This document shows positions 35,719 through 46,532 of a stretch of 64,000 bases of DNA, in pieces. The DNA comes from Clitopilus passeckerianus. Taxonomy: Eukaryota > Basidiomycota > Agaricomycetes > Agaricales > Entolomataceae. A model generated the notes under the pieces. The model searched no databases. It was given only the letters and a program-made list of their open reading frames with translations, and was not told the DNA's origin. A program made the position numbers and the translations under genes. The stretch lies in contig CALYLX010000139.1 in the NCBI GenBank assembly GCA_944990035.1, positions 744,001 to 808,000 of the forward strand. Reading direction: 5' to 3'. Within the stretch, counting starts at the first letter, position 1. Every line of letters begins with the position of its first letter.

Positions 35719-36912
35719 ATGGCTTCACCCACGGGTAACACCATCCAGTCTGAAGAATCCTTCTCGTATCTACCTCCCGCACCCCACTACACCTGCTGCT
35801 TCCCATCCAAAGCACACCCTCAAATGCCCGAAATTGTTCTCCACGTGCAATCCTACTTTAACGACAACTGGTCGTGGACATCTGACGTAGAGATGACATG
35901 GTATCCGATGCAGGATCTCGAACGGTGTTCCTCGTACATCATCCCGGAGGCGCCTCTCGACAGAGCAATAACCGTCTCATTGTGGTACACGCTTATCTTC
36001 CTGTTAGACGATCAAATAGAAGTTCTTTCCGCTGCTGAAAAGGTACAGCAGCCATTCCTCTGCGCTGTAACGCGTCTTACTCACCTCCTATGCTTTCTTG
36101 AAGGCACGAAAAGCAACTGACGTTCTACAAGGCCTGATGGGAGGAACCAAGCTGCCCGATCAGGCGTCGAAGTTGCAACGTATTGTCTACGAGGTTCATC
36201 GGGGCTTTGTGGATGTGGAGGACGCGGAGAGCCAGGCACTGGGCGAGGCTGTGCTGCAGGAGGGCGTGAAGTGGATGAAATGTGCGATGCAGGCGGCTGT
36301 TCGGAATAAGGACTACAAGCCGGAGAGCTTTGAGGAATTTATCGTGTGGAGGAAGGGGACATTGGGGACGTGGTGAGTCGTGTCACGATGGTACGCACGC
36401 TCTGCTCAAATTGACGCTTGGATGCTAGGGTATTCTTATACACGCTCCGGTGGGCGTACAAAATCCACCTTCCTCAGCATATCCTCGAGAGTGCTAGCGT
36501 GCGTCAGTTTGAGGATAAGGCGATCACGCACACACTATTCGTGAACGACTTATACTCGTACAGGAAAGAGGTGAAGGAGGCGGAGGAGGCTGGGATTCCC
36601 GTGTCGGAGCTGGGCTTTGACAACACCATGGTTTATTTCATGCAAGGGAGGCAGATGACGGAGGGGGAAGCGATAGAGGAGATGCTGAAGTGTCTGCGCG
36701 AGGCAGAGGTTGCAGTGCTTTCGGCGGTGGACGAGTTGTATGCCAAGTTTGAGGGCGATGCTGACTCGGAGGAGCTCCAGCGCTATGTTGAGGGAGTTTT
36801 GTTGACTCTAGGGGGTCATGTTGCCTGGTCGAGCTTTGCAGGAAGGTACAACAAGACGCCGAATGGGTTGAAACACTCATTGATTGGGGAATGGCAGGGG
36901 ACGGATTCTTGA
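35719..36912 (+). CDS. Sesquiterpene synthase (class I terpene cyclase)
   Basis: Three exons (35719-36042, 36104-36372, 36429-36912) give 358 aa, the normal size for fungal sesquiterpene cyclases. The first metal-binding motif is the variant DDQIE at residues 97-101 in WYTLIFLLDDQIE; the second, NDLYSYRKE at 237-245, is a complete N-D-x-x-S-x-x-x-E motif; the product-end RY pair is at 337-338 (GRYN). The enzyme should bind a Mg2+ cluster and ionise farnesyl diphosphate in the cytosol. Product cannot be predicted. No P450, oxidoreductase or prenyltransferase is beside it, so it is not in an evident biosynthetic cluster; it sits alone between the two RTA1-like blocks. RTA1-type export proteins nearby are suggestive only. 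Confidence 0.85.
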
Positions 36913-37735
36913 CCAAACATTTTTTACTTGTGTATGCAACGTGCCGCTTTACAATGGCCAGAATGATCAGAAATTACCGGCAGTTACCCAAAAATGAGAC
37001 GTGTTCAGGGATATTCGTGAAAGCTGCTGCACGTCAGGCCTTCGCCGTACATACGAGAACTTGAGGAAAGAGGTAGAGGACTCGGATGACTCAAGTACGT
37101 CGGTGATCTTTCCTGGTTTTCTTGACTCCTACTGGCGTCTTTCAGACATTCGTTTCGTAAAGACCATTTATGGCCTCACCGAGCTTGTTCCAGTAATTCA
37201 CAACCTTAGATCTTAGCTATTCACTCGTACCTCATGACCGCCGTCATCGTCGCTGTCACCCATCTCCGTTCTCCTTTTTGAGCATATGACGCTATCAGAT
37301 CTTGACAATTTTGGAGGTTCTAGCGTCTAACTTATAGCTTAACTGTCCCTAGACTACCCATACCACTTCATACCACCATTGTACATCATTCAATACCTAC
37401 TCTTACAAGCCTGTATCTCGAACGTCTCCGAGTTCCATCAAGATCATGGCTAAACATCACACTGCACAGAAAACGCCACAGATCTTCGTTGCTTCCTCCT
37501 TCGGCGTTTACATAGACATTCCTGAGTGGGAGCTCCATACGCCATCGAGGTTTCTTACGGTCGCTCCATAAGTCTAAGGTATCGTGCCATTGAAATGGTC
37601 ATTCGTTATGCACCCAACGACAGATATATGTAGTGTAAACGGACAACCTTTATTTATCCTTGCAGGGACCTCTCAACCAATTAGGAGTGTTGGGGTCCCG
37701 ACTCTAGAGATGAGCACGAGATGAAGTTGCCCTTA
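36913..37735. other. Intergenic, no gene seen
   Basis: Short unsupported frames only. No match to other parts of the window was noticed. Confidence 0.5.
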
Positions 37736-38113
37736 CTAATGGGCGCAAATCGTAACCTTCATCGCCTTCTGGTCCCAGACCCGAAACCCGGATAGGATTG
37801 GCAAAATCGGCCTAGTGTCTTCGGCGGTCGTCGGTCGTCTACCCCACGCCACACCACGGAAGTTGTGGAATGGTTGGCAACCGTAGGGTTTGTTGGGGGT
37901 GAAGAAGTACACCGGTGGAGTGAGAAACGGTATCTCGGCGGCCGTGAGTCGTGACAATCGACGAAAGGCTTTAACGTGCAGATGTGATGACATCTTGAAG
38001 AGGGTTGTCTTGACGAAGTATGGGGTCCGGGCAGCGAAAGGCATGACTATGTTCCAGAGGCACTGGAACTCGCGAATCCTTTGACACGGCTGCTGACGTA
38101 TGGTGACTGCCAA
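37736..38113 (-). CDS. Hypothetical open frame, up to 125 aa
   Basis: An uninterrupted minus-strand frame reads MAVTIRQQPCQRIREFQ, then MPFAARTPYFVKTTLFK, LTPPVYFFTPNKPYGCQPF and ends VWDQKAMKVTICAH. Composition looks protein-like and there is a second in-frame ATG after 27 residues. No family was recognised and no flanking exon could be joined convincingly. It could be the last exon of a gene lying towards 38.2 kb. Confidence 0.3.
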   Translation of the reverse strand: MAVTIRQQPCQRIREFQCLWNIVMPFAARTPYFVKTTLFKMSSHLHVKAFRRLSRLTAAEIPFLTPPVYFFTPNKPYGCQPFHNFRGVAWGRRPTTAEDTRPILPILSGFRVWDQKAMKVTICAH

Positions 38114-38596
38114 CCCATATTCGGAGTGACGAGGGTCCGGGGATAAAATCTTTCGTCGGGGTGTAGCATGACTACGAGGGTCTAGAGGACTGGGAGAGCA
38201 AGCTCAGCGAGCAGATGTTAACGATGCTGATGAATGACCTCTGCTCGTGGGTCTTAATAAGATGAGGCGGTGAAGGGGAGACACGGGGGAGCTGGTGCAG
38301 AACCTGCAGTCGTAGGACGTGGGTGGTGTTGTACACTGGCGTGATGGAGGAGGGTGTAGACGAGATGAGGAATTCGCGACAGGTATATTCGTCAGCTCTT
38401 GCTTCTGTGGGGAGATCACTCGCAACAAGTGTTGGAAAACGCTCAACCTCGGGTGAAGAGGCGAACCAAGGACTTGGGGGTAATCATGGCGCACTCGGGA
38501 TGAAGCGCCTTGGAGTGGGTCAAGCGAAGTGCGCCCAGCAGCCAGCCGAGATCGTCCAACAGGCCATTGAGAGGAGCGGGCGAGCTTCTTCCAACG

Positions 38597-39031
38597 CTAC
38601 AATCTTCCACCTTGATAGATTTTTTGCTGAGCAACGGTACGCTGAAAGAAATAGGAGCAAGCTATACCTCGTTGAACATTACATGACTTGGTAGCCTCTA
38701 AAACAACCTCAGCGTCTTCGTCGGCCAGACCTGTCCCTCCCAAGACGGTTTTAAGTCTCCTGGCACTTCCGTTATCTCCCTTGCTCGTCAAATGTAGTGG
38801 GTCTTCTGAAGGGTGCAACAGAGCGAGGAGTTGGGACAACTTGATCGGGGTGTGTTTCCGCGAGCTCGTAGAGCCATAACTTCTTGGAAAAGGCTGCAGC
38901 TGTAAGCTGTCAGTCCCAGTGTTCTTCGAGGCAAATAGCAAATCGACGTACCAGGCTATCAAGGGTTTGTCGTCCCAGGACCAATTTACTTCATTCTTCT
39001 TGCTACGGCGGCTCCCGCCACGCGTAAGCAA
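38597..39031 (-). CDS. Hypothetical open frame, possibly two exons
   Basis: A minus-strand frame begins MLTRGGSRRSKKNEVNWSWDD and continues to SARRLKTVLGGTGLADEDAEV. A plausible 53-nt intron with GTACGT and TACAG borders lies inside, which would join DDKPLIAW to LQPFPRSYGS without shifting frame. The basic start and acidic end are protein-like. I do not recognise the family; remnants of a transposon protein are possible. Confidence 0.25.
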   Translation of the reverse strand: MLTRGGSRRSKKNEVNWSWDDKPLIAWYVDLLFASKNTGTDSLQLQPFPRSYGSTSSRKHTPIKLSQLLALLHPSEDPLHLTSKGDNGSARRLKTVLGGTGLADEDAEVVLEATKSCNVQRGIACSYFFQRTVAQQKIYQGGRL

Positions 39032-39049
39032 CTAATATTTTATTTGCCA

Positions 39050-42000
39050 TCTAGAGTTGGACGCTGCGTTGGCCTTCGAGTGGTGTGGTGGTCCCAACGT
39101 CGTTGATGGTGGTCGTGGTCGTAGTGAAAGCCTCGTTTGTTTGTCGTTGTGACTCGATCCGACCTTCCGACCTCCCCTTCCTTTCTCAATCACAACTTGG
39201 AGTTTCAACTGCTTTAGGTTTCTCTCATTAGCATGAATTCAAGAATGAAGGGTAGTGAACTTACCATGGACTTTTAACGTCGCCTTGCCTGAGCCTTTGA
39301 AGACGGAGTCAGTTCAGTGGATTTGGAGAATGCCGGGTGGGGCTGCGCTTTCTTGCGGTTCGTTGATCAGCTTGGTGGAAAGCTACAACAAAGACGACTC
39401 GTTAGGCGTATTCCAGCTATGCAAGCATCGAGAATGCATACTAGGCTATGTCATCGGTCTCCCTAGGTCAAAAAATAGGCCTCCAATTCCCCGTACTTGC
39501 GAACTGCGGCGGTGAGCAGAGAATTGAGGCTGGAAAGCATGGTGAGCTCCTCTATCTTTCCATTTAACAGACGAATGTTGAAACTTACCATTGATACCTC
39601 AAGCTGCGCACGCTCTTTGTGACAACGGAGAATCCTAATGCCACCCGGTGGAAGTCGACGTCCAGCCAATAAAGCCCTCTTTAGGGACAGGGGAAACCTA
39701 CGACCACAAGCAAAATAGGTAGGGTCTTTCGTTTCCTTGCAGAGCTTGACCGAAAATGAACGTTTCCTATGAAGGTGTTGACGATACAGCGATGGATGCC
39801 GGGAACTGGACTCCTGAGCTCTGACGTTGGCTGGCAGCAAATGGCGATTGGACGCTGTCCAAGAAGGCTCTCTTATGGTGAGATCTCCCTGAACGAACGG
39901 AACCTCGTAGAGAATCCTGACATTGATATCTTCGGCAGTCCCAAATGCCAGCCCATACAAGAGGGTCCTGCGTGCAATGTCAGCACCAACGTATTCGAAT
40001 ACCGTCTCAGCTGGAATCGCTGTACCTTGCTCATGCTCATGAGGCTCAGAAACCCCGCCGCATTGGAGCTTGAAGTGGCCCTAGTTGACGCGACCCGCCA
40101 CCTCCACGAAAGCTTCCAGATTTGAACTAGCCCATCGTTGGAAATAAGCGGCCTAGAGGCTTTCCATGTTTGACTCGCAGAGCTCGGAGGCAACCATTGG
40201 CGGCGGGCCTCAGCTCTCGTTTGCACCCATGCCTCTCCGACAACATGCTCCTGAGCGACTAGTAAGTTTTTGTCAGTTCATTTCACTATGAGGATGGGTA
40301 GCCTCACCATGCATGTAGAACACCACTGCGACATTTTTCCATTCAACCCTATCCGGAAGCCGTATCTCTCTCCAGGAGACAGGTCTTTGGGGTTCCTTCG
40401 ACTGGCTAACGAGGATCCCTGTCAACTCGTGGGTCTTGAGCTTGAGGCCTGAAGCCCGTTGGCCATTGAAGACTCGTTGCCGTTTTGCTGACCGCTTGAC
40501 CTACCGGTAAGTTTTTGTCAGTTCATATCACTGTGTATGGTAGGCTCAACATGCTTATAGAACACCACGACGCCCATTCAACACCAGCCTGAAGCCCTTT
40601 CTCTTCGTAGCGGAAAGGTATTCTGGTTGCCTCTACACATGGCCCTGACTCGGGCGAGGGTCCTTATCAGCTCGTAGGGTCTAGATGGAGAGGGTACCGG
40701 AATAGTGTCTCCTCCGAAATTTGCCTAAGTCCTCGAGAAATTCACGTCGTTTTGGTGGCACCTTTGAGCTGCCAGTAAGTTTTCGTCGGTTCATATCACT
40801 AGGAGCATGGGTAGGCTCACCATACATATAGAACACTACCGCATCCTCTGTCCGACACCAGTTTGAGGGCGTATTCCTCGATAGAGAACAGGCCTACGTG
40901 GTTGCCTCGACTGGTCGGCTCTGCACATGGCCCGGACGAAGACCAGTGTCATTTCAGCCGTTTTCGAGGCGTCTATGAGCGGGTGAGTTTTCGTCAGCCC
41001 TTAGAATGACGAGCGTATGTGGACTCACAATTTCATAAATCCTTTGTCCGACAACAGTTTGAAGCCGTAGTTCTTCATAGGAGAGACGGGTCTTCGGATC
41101 GGGTGTTCCTTCTAGCTTTCTCCTGAAAGATGTTGTTTTTTGAAGGGAGTCGCAAGCAAGAATCCATGTCGACTCGTGAGGTCTTGATGAGGGTTGGCAT
41201 AGTCGAACATTTCGCCTTCTTCGGGATTTGGTTCAGTCTTGACGCTCAATGACCTATAACAATGGTCCTCAGCGTTGTCAATCTCAGCCGCTGTCTAGTC
41301 TGGCCTCGTTTGGAAAGCATCTTCGAGCTTGGGGTGAGTTTCGTCAACCTATTGAATGACGAGCGTATGTAGACTCACGGTTGTTAGAGAACGAAGTGAC
41401 GACAGCCTTCATCAGCACCAGTGTGGGGTCGTGCTCCCTGTCAAGGCGGGGCATTCACATTAGGCTCTCGGCTCTACCTTTTTGTCTCGACGTATACTCC
41501 CAAGGGCTTGTTCACGTTCGACGTCGGGCAAGATGAGGGTGACATGGGTCCGACACCTCGTCGTTTAGGTATGAGTTTGTTTTACTCTCCGTACCTCTAA
41601 CTGATTTCACTCGCTTAGTTCACCCGTCAGCAGCGCCTTCAGCGTCTACCCTCTCACAAATGTTATTCTCGCTCAGACATTTCGACTACGCAGGTTCATG
41701 GACCTGTAAGAGGAGGTGTGGCGCCTCCGTCCATGTTCAAGACACCCCCGTCGATCCTGAGTGCAACAATCGAAGGTTCTGCGCCGCAGCTGCCGTTGAT
41801 CGATACCTGGTGGCTCCCTCCTTCTCACGTGCGCTATCAGCGACGTTTGAATAGCGGAATTCATGGCGTGCTTTGATTGACATCTCTGGATGAATCATCT
41901 GGGCCTGGAATTTTCGCCAATTCCAGTCCAATTTTTGGATGAACTTGGTCTGAAGAATGGACGATTTTATGGATTCATTGTACGTTTCTGCCTATGTTTC

Positions 42001-42500
42001 TATTATTTCCTATGCGAACTAAAAACTCATATTTCTCAGTTATATGAAGGTGTAATATCGAAGTTTGCCCGGAAACATCATGATGCGTGGTTTTCTGAAT
42101 TGAACCTTATCGAATCGTCTGGTCTTCCCCGGGTCCTGTCATCGCCTATTGGCTCCTCATGCCGAAAACAGACGACTTATTCAGCAAATTCACGGCTTGG
42201 AACATATCCACGGCTTGGCGGAGATTGTGTATCGCTCGTGGCTGTAGCGCGTTTTCCAGAAATACTCTATCTTCCCGACCAGAACATACACTTCATTGAT
42301 GAATACTCAACTGCGCACTGCGGGGCCCCTCCACTGCGCAGCAACCTCCCTTCTCAGAGACGCTGACTATCAAGGGCATGACAGCCTGCTGAGAGGAAGG
42401 CTATGTTTCTGAAGACATCGAAGACAGAAAAAAATCTGGGCGAAGACATGCGACGATCGGTGATGCCTCTCGCCTAGGTTCATCAATAGACGGGTTTTGT
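39050..42500. repeat. Duplicated decayed block upstream of RTA1-like gene, copy B
   Basis: It aligns with 30.46-33.43 kb in the same order and orientation relative to the RTA1-like gene that follows. The best-preserved pieces are 39.71-39.80 (GAACGTTTCCTATGAAGGTG) and 41.57-41.86 kb. This copy is longer because of the repeated intron-like units described separately. A minus-strand frame at 39463-39960 (LYGLAFGTAEDINVRILYEV) is the longest surviving coding-like piece. No domain was recognised. Confidence 0.5.
40262..41385. repeat. Five periodic intron-like units
   Basis: Starts at 40262, 40507, 40775, 40983 and 41334. Each unit opens GT(A/G)AGTTT(T)-GTCA on the plus strand and ends about 55 nt later at CTCACCATGCAT-like sequence; on the minus strand the same blocks read as introns, GTGAG(C/T)...CTGAC...AG. 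The DNA between them keeps a motif encoding VVFY(M/K)(H/Y) just before the minus-strand donor in three units. Units also occur at 31832 and 32243 in copy A. Confidence 0.6.
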
Positions 42501-42640
42501 TTACCGTCAATCCAACTTCCAACAAGCTCGGAACTATAAATTCTACGAGCGAAGGCACCCCTCCTTCTACATCCACTTCGCTCTCTATTTGTTGCTCCTC
42601 GTTTTTTGTGCCCGTCTCGCATCCACAAGTTCTCAAAATT

Positions 42641-43975
42641 ATGGGTATGACTTTCGCACTCACCAATGCATACTTGTAATAACCTCGTCTTTCAGCCGAC
42701 TCGGATGAAAATCTTTACGGTTACACCCCTAACAAGGCGACTTGCATTGTCTTCACCATACTATTCGCGCTCTCGACCGTTCTCCACGTCGGCCAGGCCA
42801 TTCGCTCCCGTTTGTGGTGGCTCTTCCCGTCGGCCATCCTTTGTGGTGTCATGGAAATCATTGGTTGGGCTGCTCGATGGTATTCCGTCTCTGACCCGAC
42901 GAAAAGTGGCCCTTTCATTGTCCAGTAAGGCCCTAATTTTATGCCTCGAAAAATGGTTGCTTATGCCGCCAACAGAGCCAGTTTGACCGTCATTGCTCCA
43001 ACCCCCCTCGTTGCCACGAACTTTATTATCTTAGGCAGGCTCATTGGCATGCTTGGAGCTCAGTACAGTCGGTTGGCAGCCAAGCATTGTAAGCATTTCC
43101 ACTTTACGCCGTAACCTAGATGTTGTCTGACTAAGTTCAAATTGCAGATACGATCATCTTCTTGGGTGGGGTAAGCCACGTCGTTTCTGATGCTATGGAA
43201 TCCATTTTGATATCCTCTTAGGACATATTCTCGTTCCTTGTCCAGGGTACAGGAGGAGGCCTCGCTTCTTCGGCATCTAATGACGGGAAGTCGCCCAAAG
43301 CCGTACGTTTCATGCCTCGTGTATCTCGAGATCGTCTTGCTGACAATTCGACTTAGGGCGAAAACATAACGCTCGCTGGAGTTATTCTACAGTTGGGTAC
43401 GGAGCAGCCTTCTCTACCCCCATATTTCATGGCTAATATCCTATTTTTGACAGTTATGATTTCGTTCTACATCCTCCTCGCTATCGAGTTCTTCGTCCGG
43501 TTCAACAAGGATCGCCCTGTGCGCGCGGTGCCCGTGACCATTACCAATGGAGTACCTCAACCCACCCGAGGATTCCTCAGTACCCGTTTATTCCTGATCA
43601 GTGTGGCAATCGGGTTCAACACCATCTGTCTGTTGATTCGGTAAGAAAACCTGCATCTTCATGGAGTACTTTCTAACCTTGCTGCGTAGTGCTATCTACC
43701 GATGTGTCGAGTTCGCAGACGGCTGGGACGGGAAAGTTCGTACGACTGAGGTTTACTTCAGTATGTTTCTCCATATTTTCATTTTTGACCTCTCTGACGT
43801 GAAAATATAAATAGATGTGCTGGATGGCGCCATGATCATCACCGCCATGTATGTGTTGAACATCGCGCACCCTGGTATTCTGCTCTACCCGTCCAAGCCA
43901 CAGACGGACGAAGGTACCTACCGTCTTGGAAGGCGAAAGCAGGAAAGGTCTGAAACCTACCCGTTGAATAATTAG
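42641..43975 (+). CDS. RTA1-like seven-helix membrane protein, copy B
   Basis: Nine exons (42641-42644, 42696-42924, 42976-43088, 43148-43170, 43222-43302, 43357-43396, 43454-43640, 43690-43760, 43815-43975) give 302 aa. Seven of the nine exons have exactly the length seen in copy A, and all phases agree. It starts MADSDENLYGYTPNKATCIV; helices include WWLFPSAILCGVMEIIGW and ISFYILLAIEFFVRF, with a cytosolic-looking NKDRPVRAVPVTITNG loop and the LDGAM...NIAHPGILLYPSK end. The family acts in the plasma membrane in lipid translocation and stress or toxin resistance. Two extra residues near the N-terminus are the only length change. TATAAA lies 106 bp upstream. Both copies are open, so both are probably functional. 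Confidence 0.85.
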
Positions 43976-44175
43976 ACGTGTACTCTGGTTTTTAGTCGCC
44001 TTTACTCGAGAGTGTTTGTGGGTGATACCTAGCGATGTTGATATCATGTATAACGTTTGTAACGATATGCATGTGGACTATATTATATCATTCTTTGGCC
44101 GTGCCACTTAATGGAGAGTGAACTTTGAAATCTTACGAAAGAAAGGGAAGAAGAAATACTGTGAGATAAAAAGGT

Positions 44176-44257
44176 TGACCCCTACCCGGATTGAACGGAT
44201 GACTTTGTGGAATCTCCAATGCTGGAATCACACACTCTACCACTGAGCTAAGGGGTC
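44176..44257 (-). tRNA. tRNA-Trp (CCA) with a short intron
   Basis: Minus strand, 82 nt. The 7-bp acceptor stem (GACCCCT/AGGGGTC) pairs fully, the D arm is TAGCTCAGTGGTAGAGT, the T arm ATCCG-TTCAATC-CGGGT pairs fully (one G-U), and the variable loop is AAGTC. The anticodon loop has CCA at 44223-44225 and about 10 extra nucleotides (44212-44221) in the canonical intron position; the intron contains TGG, complementary to the anticodon. One A-C mismatch closes the anticodon stem in this model, so the isotype is likely, not certain. A TTTTT terminator follows directly downstream on the minus strand. Confidence 0.8.
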
Positions 44258-44905
44258 ATGCTGAATGATCGATTGTGGCGTGACATGTACTTTGGGCAGT
44301 GGTCACACACTCTTCGTCACAGTTTTCCCGAATGCATCCTGCTGCTCAACCAGCTTGTACCGTCAAGTTCGTCCGTAAACTGGCCTGCTACCCATCTACG
44401 GCCACCGTTGAACCAACAGTATACGGTATTGCAGGTAGAAATGCCGAGAGAATGGTAAGCTTGGGTTCAATTCTCCAGCTCCGCACCGTTGCTTATGTTA
44501 ATTATGGAGGTCGCGATAATCCGCCATGTCTAACTCGACGCGTCGTAATTTTAGCGTAGCTCCAGCCTTCAAGATCATGGCTGGTGGCCCGTTTCTGGAT
44601 TCCTGCTATGCGTTTGGCTCGCCTTAAGGACTTGCTGCCACCTTGTTCTCGACTTGACGCGTTCATCTTCAACCTCGTTCAATCCGAGGATGTCGTAGAG
44701 ACGAAAACTTGCCTGTTGAGGCTTTGGGAATCCGCCAGCAACGCCGGATGAAATGTGGATGCCCTCGCATAAGCTGAGACTATGGAGCTCATGCAATGCC
44801 CCATGGTCAGCTTGGTTCGGCATGGCGCCGAAATTCCACCTCTAAGGTTGGTATAAAGTTTTTCGGGGGGTATTTCGTTGCTCAGAACATCCTTTGTAGG
44901 CTGCT
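44258..44905. other. Intergenic with ferritin-like gene promoter
   Basis: No gene seen. TATAAAG at 44852-44858 lies 54 bp upstream of the ATG of the following gene. Confidence 0.5.
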
Positions 44906-46277
44906 ATGAAGGTCGCTTTTGTCATTGCCTCACTTGCCTTTGTCGGTGTCCAAGCTCTTCCGTATCTTCACCTCTATCAAAAACGGGAGGTTTCCAATCG
45001 TGCGTTCGTTTTTCTCGTTGATGTCGTGATATACCTTTGCTGACTTTTCTTATAGCGAACGATGCTCAAGCTTTAAACTACGCGTTGTCCTTGGAAGAGC
45101 TCCAGGAAGCCTTTTATCGTGAAGGCCTGAATCGCTTCAATGACAACGATTTCAAGCAAGCTGGCTTTCCTCCCTACGCGCGGAATCGGTACAAGCAGAT
45201 TCTAGAACACGAACAGGCGCATGTCAAGCAGTTGAATGATACGCTTGGCTCGCAGGCCGTCCAGCCTTGCAACTACACCTTGTATGTATATGTCGTTTCC
45301 CTTGATATACTTTTACTCATCAGTCGACAGCCCATTCACCGATGTCAAATCCTTCGTCACTCAGAGCCAACTTATCGAGGGCATAGGTAAGCTTGAGGAG
45401 CTATCGTTGATATCGTTCGCTGTCTGATTATCTACCCTACAGGAACTTCTGCATATGTTGGAGTAGCCCAAAATGTGTCGTCCGACTATCAGAACGTCAC
45501 TTCAAGCATCACAGCGACGGAAGCACGCCATGCTGCTTGGGTCTCCGCCGTACTAGGCAAAGTTTCACCCTGGAGTGGTCCATTTGAAGTCAGTCTTTGA
45601 ACCTTCCATCCTTGTCGCCTTACTGAGATCTTTGCGTTGTGTAGACTCCTCTTACTCCCAACCAGACCTTCTCCCTCGCCTCCCAGTACATCAAGAACTG
45701 CCCCAGCAACAACACCAACCTCAACCTTACCCCATTCCCGCCCTTGAACGCCACACGTGGCAACCCAGGCTCTAACGTCACCTTCAGCTTCCGGTCCCCC
45801 AACAACGACACTAACCAGCAATACTACGCTGCCTTCCTCAGCGGCCTCAACAAGGCTTTTGTGCCTATCCGTATGGAGGGTCAGGGCGGTGGTGGTGGTG
45901 GTAACGGAAATGGCGGTGGTCAAGGAGGTCAAGGCGGTCAAGGCGGTAACGGAGGCCAGAATGGCGACAACGCCGGGAACGGTGGCGGTGGTGGAAACAA
46001 TGGCGGTGGTGGAGGCGGCGGGGGAGGAGGAGGCGGCGGTGGTGGAGGTTCAATCGTCCTCAATGCCAGTGTCCTCGCCGACAACGGAACCTCTGGCGGC
46101 AACGTCATGAGGGGTCAAGCTCAGATTCCTGACGCGCTCAAGGGTCAGGTCTACGCTGTAGTCACCAACAGCTCCGAAGTTGCCAACGATGACACTACTA
46201 TCGCTGGCCCTGCTGTCCTCATCTGGGATTACAACTCGGCTGGGAACATCACTAGGCAGATTGCGCCTGCCCAGTGA
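44906..46277 (+). CDS. Secreted ferritin-like domain protein with glycine-rich insert
   Basis: Five exons (44906-44999, 45056-45281, 45331-45386, 45443-45588, 45645-46277) give 384 aa. A signal peptide (MKVAFVIASLAFVGVQA) precedes a ferritin-like four-helix domain: LNYALSLEELQEAFYREGL, then ILEHEQAHVKQLNDTL, SQLIEGIGTSAYVGVA and TATEARHAAWVSAVL, with Glu and Glu-x-x-His residues of the fold. This is the Ferritin_2/RDS1-like family of secreted or wall-bound fungal stress proteins. From about residue 252 to 310 there is a run of Gly/Asn/Gln (GGQGGQGGQGG and a pure Gly tract), followed by a short conserved C-terminal domain (LKGQVYAVVTNSSE). Several N-x-S/T sites are present. The glycine region probably varies between alleles. 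Confidence 0.8.
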
Positions 46278-46532
46278 TGGGTTTTCTCGTTTTCTTTACG
46301 AACTACGGACATTCTTTCTTTACATTTCCTATGACAATATTGACGATCCGTTTATGACTCAATGTGACATTCATCGTATGTATTATAGTTATCAAATAAC
46401 AAATGGACATTCTGTTTATGTTTACTACGATATACGATAATCTCAAACGAATAGATACGGGGCGAAGTCCATGGCTTCGTAACGTTGTCCATGAGAACCA
46501 GAAATGAAAGTAAGTTACATCCAAGGGCGCCC

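Noticed and set aside
35719..36912. Terpene biosynthetic gene cluster
   Set aside because: No P450, oxidase, acyltransferase or regulator found beside the synthase; only the RTA1-like genes flank the area, separated by decayed sequence.
40262..41385. Current plus-strand gene using the GTAAGT...TAG introns
   Set aside because: The pieces between the intron-like units contain stops in all plus frames and do not join into an open frame.
45757..46110. Alternative frames through the glycine-rich tract
   Set aside because: Shadows of the Gly-codon repeats of the ferritin-like gene; no start context or homology.
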